Position numbers and translations under genes: made by a program. Positions 1 through 8,056 of a DNA stretch of 64,000 nt are shown piece after piece. The notes under the pieces were generated by a model, which was not told where the DNA came from, searched no databases, and was given only the letters and a program-made list of their open reading frames with translations. Source of the stretch: Afipia sp. GTDB lineage: Bacteria; Pseudomonadota; Alphaproteobacteria; Rhizobiales; Xanthobacteraceae. How positions within the stretch are numbered: position 1 is the first letter of the stretch; each line of letters opens with the position of its first letter. The DNA lies in the NCBI GenBank assembly GCA_017308595.1, contig JAFKER010000012.1:1-64000 (forward strand), in the 5' to 3' direction.

Positions 1-396
1 TGTCTTGCGCTGGGTCTCGTCACCGTAGGCATAGATCGGATACATCACCAGCGACGACTGCACGCTGTTCATGGAACGATAACCGGAATCGACGCGTTCG
101 ATTTCGCGCGCGATCAGGCCATAGGCCACATAGCTCGCATTGGCACAGCTGTATTCTTCCGGCAGCGTGACGCCGATCAGACCAAGCTCGCCCATTTCGT
201 TGAATATCTCGCGATCGGTCTTCTCTTCGATATAGGCTTGCGTCACGCGCGGCAGCAGCTTGTCCTGAGCGTACGCGCGCGCCGTGTCGCGGATCATCCG
301 CTCGTCTTCGGTCAGCTGATCGTCAAGCAGGAACGGATCATCCCACTGGAATGTCGCCTTCGCGGGCTTGTCCTTGGTCTGCGGACGGGCACTCAT
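1..396 (-). CDS. gcdH: Glutaryl-CoA dehydrogenase, N-terminal 132 residues (cut by window edge)
   Basis: FAD-dependent acyl-CoA dehydrogenase that oxidises and decarboxylates glutaryl-CoA to crotonyl-CoA in lysine/tryptophan breakdown and passes electrons to ETF. Only the N-terminal alpha-helical domain is visible. The reading frame runs from ATG at 396 out of the left edge. Family-typical stretches are [40 protein letters not shown] and [12 protein letters not shown]. Where related proteins usually carry a Gly-rich turn after PEEY, this one reads SCANAS. The partner ETF-ubiquinone oxidoreductase lies at 45987-47648. The call rests on the GcdH-like N-terminal sequence; a different acyl-CoA dehydrogenase is less likely. 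Confidence 0.9.
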   Translation of the reverse strand, partial: MSARPQTKDKPAKATFQWDDPFLLDDQLTEDERMIRDTARAYAQDKLLPRVTQAYIEEKTDREIFNEMGELGLIGVTLPEEYSCANASYVAYGLIAREIERVDSGYRSMNSVQSSLVMYPIYAYGDETQRKT

Positions 397-504
397 GACA
401 CTATCCTTTCAGCTTGGATCTGCTGTTCTGAATTCACGATAAATCGTCGGCGTCAGGTTGCAAGTGCAAAACCAGTTCCGGCTCTCGCCGCGCCGACGCG
501 ATCA

Positions 505-1581
505 CTAGCCCTCAAACGGCTCGTTGGCGACGATTTCGATGCCGAATCCGGAGAGGCCTTTGTAATCGTGCGCTGACGACGTGAGATGGCGGATCGATGT
601 TACGCCGAGGTCGCGCAGAATTTGCGCACCAACGCCGACCTCACGCCACTGCCGATGACGGTCGGCCTCCGCCGAATGATCTTCCGCAATCGGCGCCACC
701 GGCACGCCGGCCGCACCGTCGCGCAGATAGACCAGCACGCCGCTGCCGTTCTTCTTGAACATCTCAAGCGCGGCGTGAATCCGCCCTGATCCAAAAAAGA
801 CATCCTTGATGATGTTCGGCTTGTGAAAGCGCGTCAGAACATTCTGGCCATTGCCGACGCCCTTGTAGACGAAAGCGACGTGATGAATCGGATCGAAAGG
901 CGAACGATAGGCATAGCCGTCGAGTTGCCCGATCGGGCTGTCGACCGTAAAGGTCGAAACCCGCTCGATCAGCTTCTCGCGCGCCTGCCGATACGAAATC
1001 ATGTCCGCGATAGTGACATGCTTGAGATTGTGCTTGGCCGCGAACTGAACGACCTGCTCACCCTTCATCACCGTGCCATCATCATTCATCAATTCGCTGA
1101 TGACGCCAACCGGCGGCAGGTCGCACAGCTTGCACAGATCGACAGCAGCTTCGGTATGTCCGGAGCGCAGCAGCACGCCGCCGTCACGCGCGATCAGCGG
1201 AAAGATGTGACCGGGACGCGCGAAATCGCTGGCGCCCGCATTCGGGTTCGCGAGCGCACGACAGCAGACGGTGCGCTCCTCGGCCGAAATGCCGGTGGTC
1301 ATACCGGGCTTGTAGTCGATCGACACCGTAAACGCTGTGGTGTGATTGGAGTCGTTATGCGCGACCATCGGATCGAGCCGCAGGCGGCGCGCGTTGTCAG
1401 CCGTGATCGGTGCACAGACGATCCCCGAGGTGTGGCGGATGATAAAAGCCATCTTCTCCGCGGTGCACAGCGTTGCAGCGACGATCAGGTCGCCCTCGCC
1501 CTCGCGATCATCGTCGTCGGTCACTACGACGATTTCACCGGCTGCGAACGCCTTCAGGACTTCGGGGATAGGATGGGCCAT
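505..1581 (-). CDS. ribB: 3,4-dihydroxy-2-butanone 4-phosphate synthase with degenerate GTP cyclohydrolase II domain
   Basis: Converts ribulose 5-phosphate to the four-carbon precursor of riboflavin. Residues 1-205 form the RibB domain: the acidic loop DDDDREGEGDL binds metal, and GHTEAAVDL is the second signature. Residues from about 208 to 358 align with RibA (GTP cyclohydrolase II), but the zinc-binding cysteines and the catalytic region are absent; the equivalent stretch reads IIKDVFFGSGRIHAALEM. The protein has RibBA length (358 aa), but only the RibB reaction is likely active, so the cell needs a separate RibA. No FMN riboswitch signature is visible in the roughly 220 nt upstream. ATG at 1581 is the only plausible start. 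Confidence 0.93.
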   Translation of the reverse strand: MAHPIPEVLKAFAAGEIVVVTDDDDREGEGDLIVAATLCTAEKMAFIIRHTSGIVCAPITADNARRLRLDPMVAHNDSNHTTAFTVSIDYKPGMTTGISAEERTVCCRALANPNAGASDFARPGHIFPLIARDGGVLLRSGHTEAAVDLCKLCDLPPVGVISELMNDDGTVMKGEQVVQFAAKHNLKHVTIADMISYRQAREKLIERVSTFTVDSPIGQLDGYAYRSPFDPIHHVAFVYKGVGNGQNVLTRFHKPNIIKDVFFGSGRIHAALEMFKKNGSGVLVYLRDGAAGVPVAPIAEDHSAEADRHRQWREVGVGAQILRDLGVTSIRHLTSSAHDYKGLSGFGIEIVANEPFEG

Positions 1582-1691
1582 AACGGACTCGCGCTCTTAA
1601 AAGGGTGCAGATCGTATGGCGCAGCGCGCGGTCTCACGCAACTGCCCCGGCCACATGGCCGTCATCTGCGGACGCTGAAATGAGAGATATG

Positions 1692-1712
1692 GCCTTGCCA
1701 AGCCGCGGCAAG
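1692..1712 (-). other. Short perfect hairpin between antiporter and ribB
   Basis: Eight-base inverted repeat (GCCTTGCC / GGCAAGGC) with a 5-nt loop, lying downstream of the antiporter stop (1800, minus) and upstream of ribB. No strong T-run follows on either strand, so a rho-independent terminator is only a weak possibility. It could equally shape the ribB leader. Confidence 0.35.
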
Positions 1713-1799
1713 GCGCCCGATTTGCATGCTGTCAGTCCAGTTTCTCAGTTTAAAACGAGACACTTTCGCGGAGCGGAATATCCTGACCGGCCCGTAAGG

Positions 1800-3527
1800 C
1801 TAGGGTAGCACTTCCCGGCGCTCACTCAGGAGGCCATCCATCTCGGCGCGTTTTTCCGCGAGCAACCCCTGATCGGCGGCATCGATTACCCGATACAGTT
1901 CCGCTGCATCGGTGATGCGGGTGACCGTCACGTAGTCGGCTCCCGCGGAATAGATGTCAGCCACATCAACCAGAAGATCCGCGGTGGAAATGATTTTCGC
2001 GTCCGGGTTCATCGAGCGGACGTGGCGAACCAGCTTTTCGTTGTTGGCGCCCTTGAGCAGCGAGTCCGGCACGCTGAGAATGATGATCTCGGCCTTTCCC
2101 ACGCCGGCATGGAGCAATGTGTCGATGTTGCTGATGTCGCCGTAGATGACGTGAATGCCGCGCGCGGTCAGCGTGCGAAACACATTCGGATTGAAGTCCA
2201 CAACGCTGATTTGGTCGAGCAGCAATTTGTTCTTCCGCTCGATCTCGCTGACCAATGCGCTCGCCGCACGGAAGAAACCGAGAATGACGATGCGCCGCGC
2301 CGCGCCATGACCTTCGTCGTGTTGCTCGTCCGGTACGCCCGCCTGATCCAGATCGCTAAATCCGATCCGCTTCAGGACAGGAATAGCCCACCGGGTGATC
2401 GGATCGCTTCGCATAATAACGAAGGTCGAGAGTACCGCGAGGATCACGAATGCGAATGACGCAGCGCTGGATGTCTCCGGCGTGATATGCCCGGCGACGA
2501 TGCCGGTTTGAATGACCACCAGCGAGAACTCGCTGATCTGCGCAAGATTGAGCGCAGGCAGCAGACTGGCGCGGAGCCCCTGCTTCATGAAATAGAGCGG
2601 CAGGAACGTCGTGATCAGGCGGCTGATGACTGTGAATGCCGCGATCACCAGCGCGAGCCATATCGTTGCCGAATTCGGCACGGGGATCGTCATGCCGAGC
2701 GCCACGAAGAACAGCGTGATGAAGAAATCCCGCAGCGTGGTGACTTTTGCAGTGACGTCGAGCGCGTATGGAAACGTCGAAAGCGAGATGCCTGCAACCA
2801 GCGACCCCATTTCGCGGGACAGATGCAGGCGCTCGGCTACTTCACCTATCAGGAAGCACCAAGCCAGTGCCCCGAGCATCACGAGTTCGGGGTTGCGCGC
2901 GATCTGGTGAAATATCCGGGGCAGCACGAAGCGGCTGAGGATCATTGCGGTCGCGACCAGCAATCCGACGCGACCGATCGACATCAGGACGATACCGATC
3001 TGCAAATTGTCGAGGCTGGGCTGGATCGCCAAAAACAGGATCGCGAAAATATCCTGAAGAACCAGGATGCCGAGGGTGATGCGCCCTGGCAGCGTGTCCA
3101 GTTCGCGTTTCTCATAGAGAACCTTGACGATGATAACCGTGCTTGAAAGAGCGCAGGCCACGGTCAGATAGAGTGCATCAAACTTGCCGCTTCCCAGCGA
3201 CAGGCCGATGGCGACAAAGAAACCGAGACCGAGCAGACACGCACCGATCAACTGCCCGCCAGCCGCGACCAGAATCACTTTGCCGGCGCGAATAATCTTC
3301 TTCAGGTCGATTTCGAGCCCGATCATGAAAAGCATGAAGATCAGGCCGAGTTCGGAGATGGTGCGGATCGATTCCTCGGATTTCACCCAGCCAATGCCGA
3401 ATGGGCCGATGACGAAGCCACCGACCAGATAGGCGAGGATCAGAGGTTGCCGAAAAAAATGCGCGGCAAGGCCAAGCACCCAGGCAAACAGGATCGAAAA
3501 GGTAATATCGCGAATAAGCTCGTGCAT
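1800..3527 (-). CDS. CPA2-family cation:proton antiporter with C-terminal RCK-like domain
   Basis: Inner-membrane monovalent cation/H+ antiporter of the KefB/YbaL type, 575 aa. Residues about 1-380 hold a dozen hydrophobic segments of the Na+/H+ exchanger fold (for example GLIFMLFMIGLEIDLKK and LALVIAAFTVISRL). From about residue 410 a TrkA-N/RCK domain follows (RRIVILGFFRAASALVSEI), which normally binds NAD(H) to gate transport. The usual GxGxxG loop is replaced by GFFRAAS, so nucleotide binding may be altered. The start at 3527 is chosen because a GAGGGC ribosome-binding-like stretch precedes it and family similarity begins there; an in-frame ATG 26 codons upstream lacks support. Ion specificity cannot be read from sequence. 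Confidence 0.88.
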   Translation of the reverse strand: MHELIRDITFSILFAWVLGLAAHFFRQPLILAYLVGGFVIGPFGIGWVKSEESIRTISELGLIFMLFMIGLEIDLKKIIRAGKVILVAAGGQLIGACLLGLGFFVAIGLSLGSGKFDALYLTVACALSSTVIIVKVLYEKRELDTLPGRITLGILVLQDIFAILFLAIQPSLDNLQIGIVLMSIGRVGLLVATAMILSRFVLPRIFHQIARNPELVMLGALAWCFLIGEVAERLHLSREMGSLVAGISLSTFPYALDVTAKVTTLRDFFITLFFVALGMTIPVPNSATIWLALVIAAFTVISRLITTFLPLYFMKQGLRASLLPALNLAQISEFSLVVIQTGIVAGHITPETSSAASFAFVILAVLSTFVIMRSDPITRWAIPVLKRIGFSDLDQAGVPDEQHDEGHGAARRIVILGFFRAASALVSEIERKNKLLLDQISVVDFNPNVFRTLTARGIHVIYGDISNIDTLLHAGVGKAEIIILSVPDSLLKGANNEKLVRHVRSMNPDAKIISTADLLVDVADIYSAGADYVTVTRITDAAELYRVIDAADQGLLAEKRAEMDGLLSERREVLP

Positions 3528-3838
3528 GCCCTCGACCGGCTTGGCAGCATATAAATGGCCTGAATCAAGCCTGTGTATAAGGACCAAAGACCACCGCGAA
3601 ATCAATATCTCTGGCGTATTTTGCGCGATTCAGAGCCGGGGCCCTTTAAGCGAGGACGGCCTCACGTGCAGTCAGGCTGCTTGATTATGCGACAGCTCGA
3701 CGCGGAACACGCCTGATGGTGACCGCGAAGTGACAATTGCCAAAAACACGCTGATCCACATCGCTCCTTAGCTTGAATAAAGGCTTCGGCTGTATAGGTT
3801 CGCGCCGGGACTTGGGGCGACTGGAATACAGGCTGATC
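3528..3838. other. Divergent intergenic region, antiporter / DUF2147
   Basis: About 310 bases between two diverging starts that must hold both promoters. I see no convincing sigma70, EcfG (a GGAAC at 3704 has no CGTT partner at 16-17 nt) or terminator signature, and no repeat-family copy. Confidence 0.5.
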
Positions 3839-4285
3839 ATGACTTCGAAATTGAATCTCTTTTTTGCGCTTTTTGTTTCCATAGCCTGCTGGAGTACGGC
3901 TTCGCTGGCCGACGAAGGGTCCCCTCACGGTCTCTGGCTGACGGAAAAGGGCGATGCCCGGATTCAGGTAGCCCAATGCGGGCGCGCGATCTGCGGCAAA
4001 GTCGCGTGGCTGCGCGAGGCCATCGACCCTGCGACAGGCAGACCGCAAACGGACGACAAGAACCCGGATCCTGCGCTGGCCTCGCGTCCGATGATCGGCG
4101 TGCAATTGTTCATTGGGATGGTTCCCACGGGCCCGGGCACCTGGACTGGCCGCATTTACAACGGCGACGACGGCAAGGTGTACGAGGGCAAAGTCCTGCT
4201 GACGGGACCGCGGACGTTGCGTGTCGAAGGCTGCGTCGGGGCAATCTGCGGCGGCGAAAACTGGTCTCGGGTCAGCAGCCGCTGA
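3839..4285 (+). CDS. Exported DUF2147 domain protein
   Basis: 148-residue secreted protein. A signal peptide is clear (hydrophobic FFALFVSIACWS, cleavage probably after ASLA). The mature part matches the DUF2147 pattern: opening GLWLTEKGDARIQVAQCG, then CGKVAWLREAIDP and a GTWTGRIYN core, with a cysteine pair (VEGCVGAICGG) near the end. Families of this kind are periplasmic beta-rich proteins of unknown function in rhizobia. The start at 3839 is preferred over an upstream in-frame ATG at 3773 because it begins the signal peptide directly. No neighbour suggests a role. Confidence 0.85.
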   Translation: MTSKLNLFFALFVSIACWSTASLADEGSPHGLWLTEKGDARIQVAQCGRAICGKVAWLREAIDPATGRPQTDDKNPDPALASRPMIGVQLFIGMVPTGPGTWTGRIYNGDDGKVYEGKVLLTGPRTLRVEGCVGAICGGENWSRVSSR

Positions 4286-4373
4286 CGCCGGTCCTTGCCG
4301 CGATGTTCGGATTGCGGCCAGGAGTTTCCTCGCGAGCCGAAAATCGAAAAACATCTTTGTTTTGTGGGGGTTA

Positions 4374-4450
4374 TGGTCGGAGTAGCAGGATTTGAACCTG
4401 CGACCCCCTGCTCCCGAAGCAGGTGCGCTACCGGGCTGCGCTATACTCCG
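4374..4450 (-). tRNA. tRNA-Pro (anticodon CGG), CCA encoded
   Basis: A 77-nt cloverleaf on the minus strand. Acceptor CGGAGTA (5' end at 4450) pairs with TACTCCG. The anticodon stem-loop reads CCTGC-TTCGGGA-GCAGG, giving anticodon CGG (reads CCG proline codons). The T-arm contains GGTTCAAATCC, and the 3' CCA is encoded at 4376-4374. It lies just upstream of and divergent from sua5. No integrase or direct-repeat remnant marks it as a used attachment site. Confidence 0.97.
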
Positions 4451-4548
4451 ACATGGGCGCCGGTATAGCGTCGGCTCTCGCGAACCGCAAGAAGCTGTAT
4501 AAGGGGGTAAATCCCTCCAAATGCGTTACCGGTGGCGCGGCTCCTGCG

Positions 4549-5535
4549 ATGAAACTTGGTTTGAAGACAGTCATGATTCCGGCAGACGGCGCAGCAGAGC
4601 CTGCCGCGCGCTGCCTTGCGGACGGCGGACTTGTCGCCTTCCCGACCGAAACCGTCTACGGCCTTGGGGCTGATGCCACCAATGCCCGCGCCGTAGCGCG
4701 GCTTTATGAAGCCAAGGGCCGCCCGTCCTTCAATCCGCTGATCGCCCATGTCAGCGACCTGCATGCCGCGCGGCAGATCGCCCATTTCGATGACAAAAGC
4801 CTCCGGCTCGCCGAAGCATTCTGGCCGGGGCCGCTGACACTGGTCCTGCCGAAAATCGCCGGCTGCCCGGTGTCCGATCTTGCCACCGCAGGTCTGGAGA
4901 CAGTTGCAGTCCGAATTCCGGCCCATCCGGCGGCGCGGGCCATTCTGCACGCTTTCGGAAAACCCGTTGTGGCGCCATCAGCCAATATCTCCGGGCATGT
5001 TTCGCCGACAACCGCAGACCATGTCTTCGGCGACCTCGCCGGCCGCATCGATTTGATTGTGGATGGCGGGCCGGTGGCGGTCGGCGTCGAATCGACCATC
5101 GTCGGCTGTTTCAACACGTCATTGCTGCTGCGGCCCGGCGGGTTGCCGCGTGAAGATATTGAGCGGGTCCTCGGCGAGAAGCTGGCACGCATCCCTGAAG
5201 ACGCCGGCGCGGCGGATGCCCAACCGCTGGCGCCGGGCATGCTGGCCTCTCACTATGCACCGAGAGCCCGTGTCCGGCTGAATGTGGACACATTGGAGGC
5301 TGGCGAAGCTCTGCTTGCCTTCGGGCCAGACACTGTCCCCGGCTCCGAGCGGGCGATCGTCATGAATTTGTCCGAAGCCGGCGATCTGGTGGAGGCTGCG
5401 GCGAATCTTTTCGGTTACCTTCGCGACCTCGACGCCAAAGCCCCTCCCGCAATCGCCGTGATGGCCATCCCGTACGAAGGGCTGGGCGAAGCCATCAATG
5501 ATCGCTTGCAGCGCGCCGCTGTTCCGCGAAGCTGA
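4549..5535 (+). CDS. sua5: L-threonylcarbamoyladenylate synthase (Sua5 type)
   Basis: Makes threonylcarbamoyl-AMP from threonine, bicarbonate and ATP, the first step of t6A37 modification of ANN-decoding tRNAs. Residues about 15-205 are the YrdC domain (FPTETVYGLGADATN, KGRPSFNPLIAHV, PSANISGHVSPT). The C-terminal Sua5 domain (LAPGMLASHYAPRARVRL onward) makes the protein 328 aa, the long form rather than TsaC. The start at 4549 (MKLGLKT) fits rhizobial homologues. Earlier in-frame ATGs would run into the tRNA-Pro gene. ATG at 4573 is a second option. The stop falls 19 nt before the next gene, so co-transcription with it is likely. Confidence 0.92.
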   Translation: MKLGLKTVMIPADGAAEPAARCLADGGLVAFPTETVYGLGADATNARAVARLYEAKGRPSFNPLIAHVSDLHAARQIAHFDDKSLRLAEAFWPGPLTLVLPKIAGCPVSDLATAGLETVAVRIPAHPAARAILHAFGKPVVAPSANISGHVSPTTADHVFGDLAGRIDLIVDGGPVAVGVESTIVGCFNTSLLLRPGGLPREDIERVLGEKLARIPEDAGAADAQPLAPGMLASHYAPRARVRLNVDTLEAGEALLAFGPDTVPGSERAIVMNLSEAGDLVEAAANLFGYLRDLDAKAPPAIAVMAIPYEGLGEAINDRLQRAAVPRS

Positions 5536-5554
5536 TCACGTCAGGAATAAGAAA

Positions 5555-6988
5555 ATGAACATCGTGCAGCCGTCACTGTCCCCGTCCACGCCGTCTCCCG
5601 AAGTGCTTGCTCGTTTCAAGGCCATCGTTGGCGGTAAATATGCGGTCACCGATCCGCAAGAAGCTGCACCCTATCTCACCGAAGAACGCGGCCTGTTCAG
5701 CGGTCACTCCCCGCTGATCCTGCGTCCGGGCTCGACGGCGGAAGTCGCGGCGATCTGCAAGATTGCCAGCGAAACCAGAACCGCGCTGGTACCGCAGGGC
5801 GGCAACACCGGCCTTGTCGGCGGCCAGATCCCGCATAACGGCGAGGTCGTCGTCTCCATGCGCCGCCTCGACAAAATCCGTGCGGTCGACACCCAATCCA
5901 ACACCATGACCGTCGAAGCCGGCGTGATCCTCGCCAATGCGCAGCAGCGCGCGGCGGATGCCGACCGGCTGTTTCCGCTCTCGCTCGGCGCGGAAGGCAG
6001 TTGCACCATCGGCGGCAATCTCTCGACCAATGCCGGTGGCATCGCCGCACTGGCTTACGGTGTCGCACGCGATCTTGTGCTCGGACTTGAGGTCGTGCTC
6101 GCGGACGGGCGCATCATGCACGGATTGTCCAGCCTGAAGAAGGACAACACCGGTTACGACCTTCGCGATCTCTTCGTCGGCGCAGAAGGCACGCTGGGAT
6201 TCATCACAGCAGCAACATTGAAGATGTTTCCGAAGCCGCGCTCCGTCGAGACAGCCTTCGCTGCGATCGCATCGCCCGACGATGCGCTCACGATGCTCGA
6301 TATTTCCCGCGGTATCGCGGCAGGCAGCCTCACCAGCTTCGAGTTGATCCCGCAGATCGCCATCGATTTCGTGGTCAAGCACGGCCCATCGATCCGCGCG
6401 CCGCTGGAAGGCCGGCATCCATGGTACGTGCTGATGGAAATCTCCTCCTCGCGCGACGATGCCCGCGACACCATCGAAGCGATTCTGACCAAGGGCATGG
6501 AAGACGGCATCGTCCATGACGCCGTGATCGCCGCCAATCTCGATCAGCGCAACGCGTTCTGGAAACTGCGCGAAGTCATCTCCCCAGCCCAGAAGCCGGA
6601 AGGCGGTTCAATCAAGCACGACATTTCCGTGCCGGTCGCCGCCGTGCCCGCCTTTCTGCGTGAAGCCGATGAGGCAGTGCTCAAGCTGATCCCCGGTTCG
6701 CGGCCCTTCGCATTCGGTCATCTCGGTGACGGCAACATTCATTACAACGTCAGCCAGCCGATCGGCGCCGATACCGCCGCCTATCTTGCACGCTGGCACG
6801 ATGTAAACGACGCGGTCCACGCGGTGGTCGCCAGGCACGGCGGGTCAATTTCCGCCGAACACGGCATCGGTGTTTTGAAGCGCGATGAGCTTCCGCAGGT
6901 CAAGGATCCGGTTGCACTCGACATCATGAGATCGATCAAGAATATGCTCGATCCGCACAACATCATGAATCCGGGCAAGGTGCTGTGA
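5555..6988 (+). CDS. FAD-linked D-2-hydroxyacid dehydrogenase (GlcD/D2HGDH type)
   Basis: 477-residue flavoprotein of the FAD_binding_4 / FAD-oxidase_C family, which oxidises D-2-hydroxyacids such as D-lactate or D-2-hydroxyglutarate. The FAD-binding half shows LVPQGGNTGLVGGQIP and EGSCTIGGNLSTNAGGIAAL. The C-terminal half holds FGHLGDGNIHYNVSQP (metal- and substrate-binding histidines) and the closing GSISAEHGIGVLKRDEL and MLDPHNIMNPGKVL. The ATG at 5555 has an AGGAA ribosome-binding stretch. Its stop overlaps the next start (GTGA, 6985-6988), so the acetyltransferase is translationally coupled. Substrate is undecided from sequence alone. Confidence 0.9.
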   Translation: MNIVQPSLSPSTPSPEVLARFKAIVGGKYAVTDPQEAAPYLTEERGLFSGHSPLILRPGSTAEVAAICKIASETRTALVPQGGNTGLVGGQIPHNGEVVVSMRRLDKIRAVDTQSNTMTVEAGVILANAQQRAADADRLFPLSLGAEGSCTIGGNLSTNAGGIAALAYGVARDLVLGLEVVLADGRIMHGLSSLKKDNTGYDLRDLFVGAEGTLGFITAATLKMFPKPRSVETAFAAIASPDDALTMLDISRGIAAGSLTSFELIPQIAIDFVVKHGPSIRAPLEGRHPWYVLMEISSSRDDARDTIEAILTKGMEDGIVHDAVIAANLDQRNAFWKLREVISPAQKPEGGSIKHDISVPVAAVPAFLREADEAVLKLIPGSRPFAFGHLGDGNIHYNVSQPIGADTAAYLARWHDVNDAVHAVVARHGGSISAEHGIGVLKRDELPQVKDPVALDIMRSIKNMLDPHNIMNPGKVL

Positions 6989-7431
6989 CCGAGGTCTCCG
7001 GCCTTACGATCATCGCCATTGAGGATGCCGACATCCCGGCTGTCGTCGCGCTGTGGGAGCGCTGCGAACTGACACGGCCATGGAACGAACCTCAGGGCGA
7101 CATTGCGCGCGCCCGCGGCAAATCCAATTCCGAAGTCCTCGTCGGCCACGCAGGCGACACCATTGCCGCAACCGTGATGGTGGGCCACGACGGGCATCGG
7201 GGATGGGCCTACTACGTCGCTGTCGATCCCGATCAACAGAAAAAGGGATATGGACGCGCGATCATGACGGCTGCAGAAAACTGGCTGCGCGAACGCGGCG
7301 TTGAAAAAATCCAATTGCTTGTTCGTGCCGACAACACGCGCGTGCAGGCGTTCTATGAAACGCTTGATTACGAAGAGCAGGAACGCGTCATCTTCGCAAA
7401 GTGGCTCGACGGCCGGCCGATGACACCGTGA
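6985..7431 (+). CDS. ypeA: GNAT acetyltransferase, YpeA-like
   Basis: 148-residue single-domain GNAT protein starting at GTG 6985, inside the stop of the preceding dehydrogenase. It follows the E. coli YpeA pattern closely: VALWERCELTRPWNEPQGDI near the N-terminus, GHDGHRGWAYYVAVDP, and the acetyl-CoA loop QQKKGYGRAIMTA. The acceptor substrate is unknown for the family. The overlap with the hydroxyacid dehydrogenase suggests the two are made in fixed ratio; whether they share a pathway is open. Confidence 0.85.
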   Translation: MTEVSGLTIIAIEDADIPAVVALWERCELTRPWNEPQGDIARARGKSNSEVLVGHAGDTIAATVMVGHDGHRGWAYYVAVDPDQQKKGYGRAIMTAAENWLRERGVEKIQLLVRADNTRVQAFYETLDYEEQERVIFAKWLDGRPMTP

Positions 7432-7453
7432 CACTTTTCACTAAAGGGTTGAT

Positions 7454-8044
7454 ATGAGTGTAAAGGACCGCATCCGCGTCAAAGACGTTCGCGTGCTCTC
7501 GGACCATCACTATACGCTGCGCGCCACGACATATGACTGGCAGCGATCCAGCGGGGAGTGGCAAACCCAGCATCGCCAGACTTTCGATCGCGGCAACGGC
7601 GTTGCGCTTCTCCCTTACAACAAGGCGCAGAGGACGGTGATCCTGATCCGCCAATTCCGCTATCCGACCTATGTCAACGGCTACGACGGACTGCTGGTGG
7701 AAGCACCCGCCGGCACGCTCGGCGACATCGATCCGGAAATCCGGATGCGGATGGAGGCGGAAGAGGAAATCGGCTACCGCCTTGGTGATATGCAGAAGGT
7801 TTTCGAGGCTTTCATGAGCCCCGGCGCCGTAACAGAGAAGCTCTATTTCTTTGTCGCCGAATACCGGGCCGATATGAAAGTCGGCGATGGCGGCGGCCTT
7901 CACGAAGAAGGTGAAGACATTCAGACGCTCGAACTGCCATTTTCCGAAGCATTCGCGATGATCGCGGATGGCGGCATCATCGACGCCAAGACGATCATGC
8001 TGCTGCAGTACGCGGCACTGAACATTTTCCCCGATAAAGACTAG
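7454..8044 (+). CDS. nudK: Nudix hydrolase, NudK (GDP-mannose pyrophosphatase)-like
   Basis: 196-residue Nudix enzyme that would hydrolyse GDP-mannose or related nucleotide sugars. It tracks E. coli NudK along its length: KDVRVLSDHHYTLRATTYDW, DRGNGVALLPYN, ILIRQFRYPTYVNG, FEAFMSPGAVTEKLYFFVAE and HEEGEDIQTLELPFSEA. The Nudix box runs from GTLGDIDPEI to EAEEEIGY; the position usually Arg or Lys before the Glu cluster is Met (RMEAEEEIG), while the catalytic Glu residues remain. It lies 22 nt after ypeA on the same strand and converges on yedK, whose stop is only 12 nt away. Confidence 0.87.
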   Translation: MSVKDRIRVKDVRVLSDHHYTLRATTYDWQRSSGEWQTQHRQTFDRGNGVALLPYNKAQRTVILIRQFRYPTYVNGYDGLLVEAPAGTLGDIDPEIRMRMEAEEEIGYRLGDMQKVFEAFMSPGAVTEKLYFFVAEYRADMKVGDGGGLHEEGEDIQTLELPFSEAFAMIADGGIIDAKTIMLLQYAALNIFPDKD

Positions 8045-8056
8045 AACAGCGAGCCT

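Noticed and set aside
1582-1799. Possible FMN riboswitch before ribB
   Set aside because: None of the conserved RFN element blocks could be found on the minus strand.
4374-4450. tRNA-Pro as an integration site
   Set aside because: No direct repeat of the tRNA 3' end and no integrase or foreign-looking gene nearby.
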